Both the position numbers and the translations under genes were made by a program. The notes under the pieces are model-generated. The model did no database searches and had not been told where the DNA came from. It was given only the letters and a program-made list of their open reading frames with translations. Of a stretch of 20,527 nucleotides of DNA, positions 1 through 9,500 are shown piece after piece. Location of the stretch: assembly GCA_024704765.1 (NCBI GenBank), contig JAKMXF010000112.1, forward strand, positions 1-20,527, read 5' to 3'. Source of the DNA: Oopsacas minuta (lineage: Eukaryota > Porifera > Hexactinellida > Lyssacinosida > Leucopsacidae). Numbering within the stretch: position 1 is the stretch's first letter; every line of letters begins with the position of its first letter.

Positions 1-1982
1 AAATGAATGAAAGTTTCAAAGTAGACTAATAAAATATGTCTGAAAAGATGGATGCGGAAAAATATCCGACAGATTAATGGTTTCATATCAAACGGCAAAT
101 CTTTTCGAGTGCCCCTCGTAACTATTATACTAATTTCTCTTGTCATATTTGCGAAGATCAGCCTTCTACTATTATTTTGGACGGCATAGAAATGGGAACT
201 ATCAAGAACTTTCCGGACGATTCAAATCATGTAGATGAACCACAAAAACTTCTTATCATACCAGTGACAGCGTGAAACTCCACCCTAATCTATTGCAGTA
301 TAGCAAAGTTATGAAACGATGTACTTATTCGCAAACTATCAATTTTAACAATCCCTAGCCACTTGGGCTAAAATAAAATATTTCATGTTGTTTGATTTAA
401 ATAATCCAAATTAATAGTCTCTCTCATCTACTATCAGTCAAAAGAAGCTAAAAGAAGTGATTAAAAACAAATATCTAGTGAATATATGCCGCTCTAACTG
501 ATGGTTGAGAACAGAAGTCGAATGCTTCTCTGTTATTCATTATTGCAATAATGTAAGAAAATCAAAAGAAGGAAAATTAGAAAAATGTGAACAGGTCTAG
601 ATAGAATTGAAAAATGGTTACCGTCGCGTCATTTCGCGGCCCTGGAAATTGTGTTAGATTACAGCTAATGGATTAGCTTTCATTTAAAAGTTTAAAATGA
701 TTCGCCCGCGATTGCCCACGATATATTTCTGCACTATATCTACAAAATAAATTCGTCCGACACACCGAAAACTAATGGAAAGTATTTTGCAAATTTTCTT
801 AGTCGACTGAGAGCCAAGCTCTGATAAATGAAAGAAATTCATCTAAGTGCATATACTCTACATTGAAATAGCAAAATTTGCTTTACTGTCACTAGTCTAG
901 CATTTTTACCACAGTACACTTGTGTGGTTACTACAAATATCAAATGAAACTTTTGGCCTCAATAAATATACATTCTATTAGAGAAGAATTACTCAACTAT
1001 CTAATGACATTGAAGTCTCTAAATTTGGCTGCCTACGTTTTAGAGGGCGAGGAATTTAGCTAAAACAAAATTATTCAGATCTGAGCAAAATTTTACCCTA
1101 TTTCCACTCATTTGCCCACTGTGTACCTCGAGGCGCAATGCGACGATCTAAGGGGCCCGTATAATATAAATAATCAAAGCTACCGTTAAATTTAGATATT
1201 CTATGAATCCATAATTTTTACAGCTCTAGAAGTACCGATTGCTTAGCTAATAAATATTTAACATCTAAGAACAATAGAAATATTACAGATGACATAGTGC
1301 TATATAATGAATATTTTTCATTTATTTCCAGCAAAAAACTATAACCAATATAAAAATTCTAGAACAGTACGAAGGTGTAGAATTTTTCTCTTTCGAAAGG
1401 TGTGAAAATTTTGACACCTTCTTTTCATAATTTTTCCTAGAGTACAGACAAAGGTTAGACTAGTGTGACCGCTGCAACTATAAACCGAACGGACCAACTC
1501 CTATTCATGACTACCAGAACTGGACTGGACGGATCTTTGTAAATCACGAACCCGACAGATATAGAAATATTACGGACCGGACAGCTGCAACAATATTATG
1601 TGGGTTAGCAAAGTAGACTGAGGTATTCTACACAAGTGCGAATAGCGACCCTAACAATGCCTAACTAATGGAAGGGCTCCGCGGAGTCCCAACAATTGAA
1701 CATGGAGTCCGCAGGTGAAAGAGGTTTAGGACCACTGTTTTACACAATAACAACGAAAGTTAATCCAACCAGCATTAATTCATTAAAAGAAGCAGAAAAG
1801 TATTAAAGCAAGCATTAAACAAGACAAATTACTTGCATTTCATTAAAAATCATATAAATCTAGAGTTTCTGATAAATCATTTCAAAATATATAAGTTGAA
1901 AGTGTTAAATTATGTAAAACCCAGAAGACTTTACAATTCAGTAAAAATTACAATAGGCTGTATGATCATGATATGTATTCAT
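1..1982. other. 3' flank of the LRRK gene, no gene seen
   Basis: No convincing open reading frame lies here; the only one over 60 codons (1833-2057, plus) opens on TTG and runs into the terminal exon of the opposite gene. There is no AATAAA or ATTAAA on the minus strand within a few hundred bases after the stop codon at 1983, so the poly(A) site is not identified. A short imperfect inverted repeat lies at about 1369-1421 (arms GAAGGTGT...ACACCTTC), and a hAT-like terminus at 1717-1737. A 16-base word at 1124-1139 recurs inverted at 14705-14720. Otherwise it looks like unconstrained AT-rich sequence. Confidence 0.6.
1655..1737 (-). mobile_element. hAT-like transposon end fragment
   Basis: Read on the minus strand from 1737, the sequence starts CAGTGGTCCTAAACC and continues into a GC-richer tract with GCGGACTCC and GGGACTCC. 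This strongly resembles the CAGTGGTTCTCAACC-type termini of hAT elements and their MITEs. I cannot find a matching opposite end or an 8-bp target duplication, so it is called as a fragment with an uncertain inner boundary. Confidence 0.4.
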
Positions 1983-3554
1983 TCACTTCTCCAACTCACG
2001 CCAAATAGTAAATACAATAGTATCGCGGTCGTATTCATTCGATTTCGAAGGTATTAGCTTTTTTGGGTTCCTCAGAATACTAAGTCCTTCGCCTAAAGCA
2101 GCAAGTAAAATGCTTTCGGAGTAAGCTCCTTTCGAAGCAAATTTGAAGTTCTTGGTGTTGATAGGGAAAAACGAATTCCTATTAAGACACCACTCAATCT
2201 CTGATGGTAATTGAACAATATGCCTCACGTTACCCAAGAACCACCTGTACACAGAGTGAATTTCTCCATTAACATTATAGCGTATAATACATCCATCACT
2301 TGTACCGACATATAAACGTTCTTTAACAGCTAATAAAGATTTGATCGATATCCTTGCAGAATTGTCAGGGGTATTGATTGCATTAGCTATGTTAATGATT
2401 GAAGGCTCAGAAATGTTATCTATATCCCAACAAACAATAATAGAACGATTCATTACAGAAGTCCATACTTTCGTAATAGTTTTTTCTTCATCTTGGTAGG
2501 TTGCACTGGTGATATGGTGTAGTTGTTGTTCAATGTAATTTGATTGAAGTTCTGTTAACCGATACTTGTATTCTTTTTGTATCGGGAGATGAACTATAGT
2601 AAGTGGATTTGGGATATTACCACGTGTGCACCATATTTGAAGTTCATTGTTCTTTCGAATGGTATGGACACGGTTGATGGCTGATGCTATAGGATGTGGA
2701 GACAAATGACAGGTTAAGTTTGTGGTTAATCCCTTGCTTTCCAGGTCATCATTTAACCAGAAAATATCACCTAAGCTCGTAGTAGCAATGACACAATTCC
2801 ACTCCTTCAGATGTTGTAGGTCAAGTATATACATATTAGCCTTTACGTTCGTAGGGTCTCGAGCTAAAGCTTTAAAATACGGTCTTGACTTATGATTTGA
2901 ATTTAACTGCAGCTCCCGCATGTCAGGATATATCACAATTTCTCCTTTATCTGTACCTAGCCACATACTATTCTTAATAATACAGATAGCGTTAACTCGG
3001 GATTTAAACAGCTCTTTGTCACATTCATATAGTTTGATAGACATGTTCTGATCAGAATTAATCGACAGGAATGACAGGCAGCGCTCATCACTGTCTTTCA
3101 ACAACTTATCATATGATACGAACATCTGACAAACATGTTCACAAGTATAATTCTCAGCCATCTCTCCCTCAGACATTATCAAATCATCTAATCCTTCAAA
3201 CTTGGTGTTTATGTAGGGAGATTGAGCTGGTATGTGTGAACTCTCATTCAGTTGGCCTTGGATGGATGGACTGGCATTATGTAGCATCCTCGTTTTGTGT
3301 GAATACGCGTGAATTCCAGCACGAAAAGATGTTACACGATTTTTAGATTTTGTCTCTAAACTCTTAATCCTATGAGGAGGCATTGTACCCTTGCCAATAT
3401 CTATGCAGTTCATAGATATTTCTTTCTCATTAATAACATCTTGCTTCTCAAGAGAATTAGAATGTCCTCTGTTCAATTGTATCCCTCCAGATTCTAACAT
3501 TTTCCAACAGCTATCCAACGTGGAATCTGATGAAGGCGAAACAAATTGGTTTAC
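1983..3554 (-). CDS. LRRK terminal exon: linker and WD40-like C-terminal domain
   Basis: The exon starts after the acceptor ttttag at 3555-3560 (phase 0) with VNQFVSPSSDS and ends at the TGA in 1983-1985; it gives 523 residues (1654-2176). The first 150 or so residues are polar, rich in Ser and Asn, and look like a disordered linker. After that come beta-propeller-like strands with blade-like phrases: SMWLGTDKGEIVIYP, NELQIWCTRG, SIIVCWDIDN, ERLYVGTSDGCIIRYN and ILLAALGEG. These resemble the divergent WD40 domain of LRRK proteins, where LWIGT..G.I-type strands replace classical GH-WD repeats. In LRRK2 this domain mediates dimer and microtubule contacts. The blades are too divergent for me to count exactly. 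It follows the kinase C-lobe exon after a 3.76-kb intron. Confidence 0.8.
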   Translation of the reverse strand, partial: VNQFVSPSSDSTLDSCWKMLESGGIQLNRGHSNSLEKQDVINEKEISMNCIDIGKGTMPPHRIKSLETKSKNRVTSFRAGIHAYSHKTRMLHNASPSIQGQLNESSHIPAQSPYINTKFEGLDDLIMSEGEMAENYTCEHVCQMFVSYDKLLKDSDERCLSFLSINSDQNMSIKLYECDKELFKSRVNAICIIKNSMWLGTDKGEIVIYPDMRELQLNSNHKSRPYFKALARDPTNVKANMYILDLQHLKEWNCVIATTSLGDIFWLNDDLESKGLTTNLTCHLSPHPIASAINRVHTIRKNNELQIWCTRGNIPNPLTIVHLPIQKEYKYRLTELQSNYIEQQLHHITSATYQDEEKTITKVWTSVMNRSIIVCWDIDNISEPSIINIANAINTPDNSARISIKSLLAVKERLYVGTSDGCIIRYNVNGEIHSVYRWFLGNVRHIVQLPSEIEWCLNRNSFFPINTKNFKFASKGAYSESILLAALGEGLSILRNPKKLIPSKSNEYDRDTIVFTIWRELEK

Positions 3555-6500
3555 CTAAAGTAAATGTTAGATCAATCACAAAAGTAACTTTTCATGTAAT
3601 GTTGAGACCCGGGATAACGATTTGAAATACAGTCTGGATCACTTATTATTAACCCGTTTACTATGAACCAGAACTGAAATGGGTCAATGGGTCATGGGTC
3701 AGGATTTATAGATCATGACCCATCAATAATCCTACGCATATACAGTAGAACTCAGATTTAAAGTACCCTCAAGGGAGAGGAAAAAATTGTACGTTATAAC
3801 CTAGTTCTACTGTACTAAATTTGGAAAAAATAAACTATTCTGCTTATTTATATGTATCATGATTGAAGTAAAAACAAATGTACATTTGCGATTTGATCCC
3901 CCTCCTTGTGACACACCTTTGGAATCAAAAGGAATGCGGTGGCCCCGTCATATTATACACCCCTAGGTAACGTGATGTTTGAACAGCTACATTTTAACTG
4001 TGTTTTCTTGGGACTTAGGATGGGTCATGTAGGTCATGGGTCAGAGACCCCATCTGTATGAGAGACTCTATCTGTATGCAATACATTCATGATTTGGCCA
4101 TAGCATCGAAGGTTGTCAATTTATGGTGAATATTTGCAAAAATATGCCATTCATGGTCACTACTATAACTCTGGGACTCGCGAACTATATAATGACAAAA
4201 TTTTGATATTTTGTACAGCAACATCCTTCGATTCCATGGTATCTATTTTAACCGTATATGTATTAATCTCCTCTCACAGAGTTCCAAATCTAGAGCATTT
4301 TTCTGACACACAGCCAGGGGACAAAAGTATTCGACCACACAATATATTGTCATAAATTGTATACTCTTTCCCGCTCCTATATATTGTGTAGTCTATATTC
4401 GTAGCTGCTATCTAGTAATTTGTATAGAATAACATATGTTTTTCAAGAATTTCAAAAAAATATTTTAGATTGACACTTTTTGAAGGTGTTAATTATTAAT
4501 AATTATTAGATAATTATTGATAATTAAAATATGTGGTAATTCAAAACCTATTAAGAATCTATAATTTCTGACTTGATATTTGAATTCTACGTAGGCGAGT
4601 TACCCCAGATTGAAATTTCCAATCGGATTGAGCAATTTTTACCAAAGTTATAGATGAATTTCAATTTTGTGCCATTTGTGCCACCTTTTGCCCAAGGTGG
4701 CACAAGTGGCCGCTACCAAGAGGTTATTTTGGAATTCAAGGGTTAGCATAGTCATATCATTCGAAAATATTAGTTCGACTTATTCCTCCTAACCCTAGTT
4801 GATTTCCTTGTAGTGGCGCTTTTTCCTGCCACCTGTGCCACTTTTTTCAAAAAGTGGCACAAGTAGGACAAATTGAAATTCTTTTATAACTTTGGTAAAA
4901 ATTGTTCAATCCGATTGGAAATTTCAACCTGGGGTAACTCGCCTACGTAGAATTCAAATATCAAGTCAGAAATTATAGATTCTTAATAGGTTTTGAATTA
5001 CCACATATTTTGATTATCAATAATTATCTAATAATTATTAATAATTAACACCTTCAAAAAGTGTAAATCGAAAATATTTTTTTGAAATTCTTGAAAAACA
5101 TATGTTATTCTATACAAATTACTAGATAGCAGCTACGAATATAGACTACACAATATATAGGAGCGGGAAAGAGTATACAATTTATGACAATATATTTGTG
5201 TGGTCGAATACTTTTGTCCCCTGACTGTATTTGCTAAATAAGCAATAAGATGACGTTATTTGGCCTGAAAATAGTTTGTAGATATAGACTGTGAGCAATG
5301 TAAATATCAATAATACATTTATTAGATCAAAAATGTACCGTTTAAACTTTAAATTTTATCGCAACTAATAGAATTCGTTAGCAATTGGCTTGACGTATCC
5401 CTGGTCCAAATCCTTAAATTAGCACAATTGCCTTAGCATATAGAATGCTATGGTACAGCTAATATTATTGTTAATTGCTATTTTCGATTTCCAATAAGAT
5501 AATGCAGTCAGGATTGCATATTGTGAACAGACTGAAGACCATGGTACCAAAGACCAAACTGTATTTTAGAACAAGAAAAATTCCACCACATAGTGAAAAT
5601 ATCAGGACTGGAACTTCATAATACAGGACTTAAAACTATTATTCACAATGGATGGCGTGTATTACCATATTTTCGAATATATTGTCCAAACACTATTTAA
5701 GATATGCCCCTCAAATGTATTACCAACATATATAAATACGGTAACCGCGTTCACTCTCGTCTTCTCAAATTTTGCTGTGTCATCATCTGACTACCTAATA
5801 AGCTATTTTTGATGATTTGGAGTATTTTCCGAGGCTGTTTTAACCCTTAATAATTAAGTTAGATCTTCGATATCTACATGGTATCATGATGCATGCTGAT
5901 ACATTTCTCTGTTGCTATGCAAATATACATGAACTGATTCTAGCCATACCTGGAAAAATATTGATGCTAGACCTTAATTCTGATATTAGTGTATCCGCAA
6001 TAGGTGATTCCTATTCATGAATAAACATTTGCGACATCTAACTCAACGATTAATAAGTTATTACATCATATATAGTGAATAACTTATCAATAGTAGGAGT
6101 CAGATGCAAAAATGGATTATTCATGAATAAGAAGTCAGATATGGCGGATATACTAGTTTCAAAAGTAAAGGTCTGGCATCAATATATTCCAGGTATGACT
6201 AGAATCTGTTCATATACCATCAAAAATTCCATATTTTTTCGAAACAACCACATACAGGGCGTTACCCAGGCGTATGCGGCGCTTACAGGCGGCTAAATTT
6301 GGGCAAATATATCTCTATGGGCAGAAACTCCTATATCATAATGCAAAATATATAGTCTAGGCGTATGGCCCTGAGATCCTGGATGAAACTCTGACCACAT
6401 GATAACATGATATCATGTAAATATCGTTGGTCTAAAATAAATATTTATTCAGGGTTAAAAACAGCCTCGGAACATACTCCAAATCATGTAAAATAGCTTA

Positions 6501-9500
6501 TTAAGTAGTCAGATGATGACATAGCAAATTTTGAGAAAACAAGAGTGAACTCGATTACCGTATTTATATATGTTGGTAATACATTTAAGGGGCATATCTT
6601 AAATAGTGCTTGGACCATACATTCGAAAATATAGCCATCTACTCGCCATCCGTGGTACTAAGAAAAACATGTCAGTTGTAAGCCCTGTACTACGAAGTTC
6701 CCGATCAGATTATCCATTTAGTGACTTTTAGCCAATATTTGACCACTTTTAATGTCTATTAGTGCTATAGTTTAACTGGACCAAATCCAACTTCGTAGCA
6801 CCGGGCCTGATCAAATGACTGTCATTGAATGACGTATTATAATTGAATAAACTTATCATAATGACAGTTATTAAATACATTTCTCTTTGGTTTGCTGTGG
6901 TGAAGCAAGATGCCAATGGTGCATGGCGTTGTTAGCAACCCCAATAATCCAGATATCGCTAGCATCTCCAGTAGTCAGGGGTTGCTGCTAGGGCTACTAA
7001 CAATTGCCCTGGTTTACCAAATTATCGGATTATGCAGGTGAATTTGTATTGTCGGAAGCTATTTCAGAAATAGACATTGTCGGATTATACAGGTGTCAGT
7101 TTATGCTGGTTCCACTGTATAATATAACTCTACAATTTGTAAACGAAATATCGACAAGATTGGGTGGGGCGTACGCCCCCAAGCTCCCTCCTTACGTACA
7201 CCACTGGCTCTGGGTGAGACCCGACCAATAAGAGTCGATGGCAACTCTACATAGTTATATTACAGTTTAGAAACTAGATAATAAATACAACCACACATAT
7301 AGAGGTAATTAATTACCTTCTCAAGTAGCGGTTCAACTAAAAGATCCATTGAGTAATGAGTTCTGATGATAGACTTGAATTGACCTAATTTGATTGCAAC
7401 ATGGAGCTGAGCGTTACGCATCTCAGGGGATTGTATCAAATCTACAAGTTCACGACTATTAGTTCGTTTTTCTGGGTCGTGTTCTACACACATTCGTACT
7501 AAAGAGTGCAGCATTAGAGGGAAATAATGCTTCTGTTCTTCAAAGTATATCAATTCTGAATAGTCAGCAGGGTTAGTAGTAACAGTGAGTAACTGATATA
7601 TAATAATTCCAACAGCGTAAATGTCAGCCTAACAGAGAAATTACAAGAATAAGTAACATGGGTTGAGTGGGGAAATTTTGTCGACAAAAAATAACGAGAA
7701 AGATGATAGAATATCCACAGATTGAATTGATATTGGTGAATTTATTATGTCAGGATAAGTGAAACGTCGTCAATTAGTGGCTGAGTGGCTGGCTAGCATA
7801 GACTACAATAATTAAGGACTGTGGGCTGCAAGCTCAGTCCTGTAACTTATGTCCATTGTGTTTTCTTGATATCCCCTAATTCGCTAAAGTTAGACTACGA
7901 AAATATATTATTGTTGGATAGGAAGTCATATGTTGGGAGTTGATTAATCAAATGGCCTTACCCAAGGGTGTTCAAACTTTTAAACCTACGGGCCACTTTA
8001 AAAATTAGACTCCGCCTTACGGGCCACAAATCATAGATCGCCCTTGGCTTTAGTTTAATCAAATTTCAAGCTATACTATTTGACATCAGATTGTATTAAA
8101 AATGGATTCTACTTGTAAATTCAGTTTATAGACTTAAATTATAATGTTTTAAATGGATTCGAATCATTTGATGTCTCTATTGAACTCAGCTTGTTTTCTA
8201 GCAATTGGACAATAGTACTAAACCTAGATTTGGGGTATACTATGTACTGTCCATACTAAAGTAACATTGCAGAAAATCTCGGCATTTCAATTTAGGTTCT
8301 GCCTCATAGGTTATACTTGTCATGCTCAAATAATTGATAGAATTCGTAAATGCAAACTATAGTTACCAAATACTTTATTAATACTGGGAACATTAATGCA
8401 TTTGTAGTGTATCTATAATTATTTCTATATGGTGTTTGAAAAAACAATTATTATCTGACTTCCGAGTTAATGTATGAAATTTCAGATATAAACTTTTACA
8501 CAAAATATTAAAACTTATCATGATAAAGTTTATAATATTTTGTGTAACAGTGTATATCGAAAATTCATACATTAACTCGGAAGTGAAAGATGAAATATTC
8601 AACGTTATACGGGCCATTACAAGCCATATCAAACAATTGTAGATTTTATCGGGGGCGCTGCTTCAGTTCAAATTTCAAGATTGTCATTAGTTAGAATCAA
8701 CTTTTAGTCTATTGTAACAAGTTCGAATCGAATTCAGACTGTTGTTACAAGTCAGAATCTACTTTTCCGAGATATCGCGTGGCAAAACGAGGCCCGGCGA
8801 AAACTTTTTATTGCAGTAATTATAAACCCGTACCATTGGAAGGGGATAAGGTATTTAGTTCACTACCTTATGGATCTGGGAGTTTCATTTGTACTCGTTA
8901 TTAAGCTACCTAGGGGCGGGGATGTGGACTTCATGGTAATTTTGTGTTTGGATAGACTTTAGTTGGACTAATTATTAGTAAACTCTGCAGAATGGCGGAC
9001 CATGGATTTTTTGTTTTTAAACTTGTGACCACAGTCTAAAAATCCATTCTGCCTTGTGACAACAGTCGGAAAATCGATTCTAACTTGTTCCAATAGACTA
9101 AATATCGATTCTAACTTGTTACAATTCAGAAATTTCTAACTAATGACAACCTTAAAATTCGAACTATGCATGCACCAATGCTTACTGGACAAAGTTTTTG
9201 GCATATTCCTGAAATTCTTTAGCGAATAATGGTTGATAATTTGTTGTTCTACAAATGTGCAATATATTTAATCAGGCAAAATGCACCGTTTCTGCCCTCG
9301 GCCGAAACAACATCCCTAGTCCAAAATTCAAATTTTCCCTATGTTCTTATGTATAGTTGGCTATCAGGTAAGAAAATCTGACTGAATGAGTCGTTACATA
9401 TGGATCCTCATTGTATAATAACACATTTCTCATGTCTAACTCAAATTGGAAGCGATATTTTGACATTATCAACATAATGTGGAAAGGTGTGAAAAACCAC

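Larger units (their letters stand above)
3555..7316 (-). other. LRRK intron (3.76 kb) between kinase C-lobe and WD40 exons
   Basis: The donor on the minus strand is AAG|gtaatt at 7316 and the acceptor tttag at 3555-3559, phase 0. No coding sequence is seen. The intron holds a 70-bp MITE, a half copy of a foldback repeat, a 917-bp TA-flanked foldback element and a palindrome of about 1.1 kb with a nested insertion. Around 3660-3740 and 4020-4050 the word GGGTCATG recurs several times. At 6925-6985 there is a small inverted pair TAGCAACCCC/GGGGTTGCTG. Confidence 0.8.

Noticed and set aside
1833-2057. Plus-strand 74-codon frame at the gene's 3' end
   Set aside because: It has a non-ATG start, no domain, and overlaps the terminal exon antisense.
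3071-3346. Plus-strand open frame of 91 codons
   Set aside because: It lies antisense within the LRRK WD40 exon and shows no domain-like sequence.
8393-8632. Minus-strand 79-codon frame
   Set aside because: It reads through the 125-bp hairpin; no recognisable protein features.
8664-9165. CRISPR-like array because of regular 31-bp spacing
   Set aside because: The repeats are degenerate, contiguous and inverted as two arms, with no unique spacers, in a eukaryotic intron.
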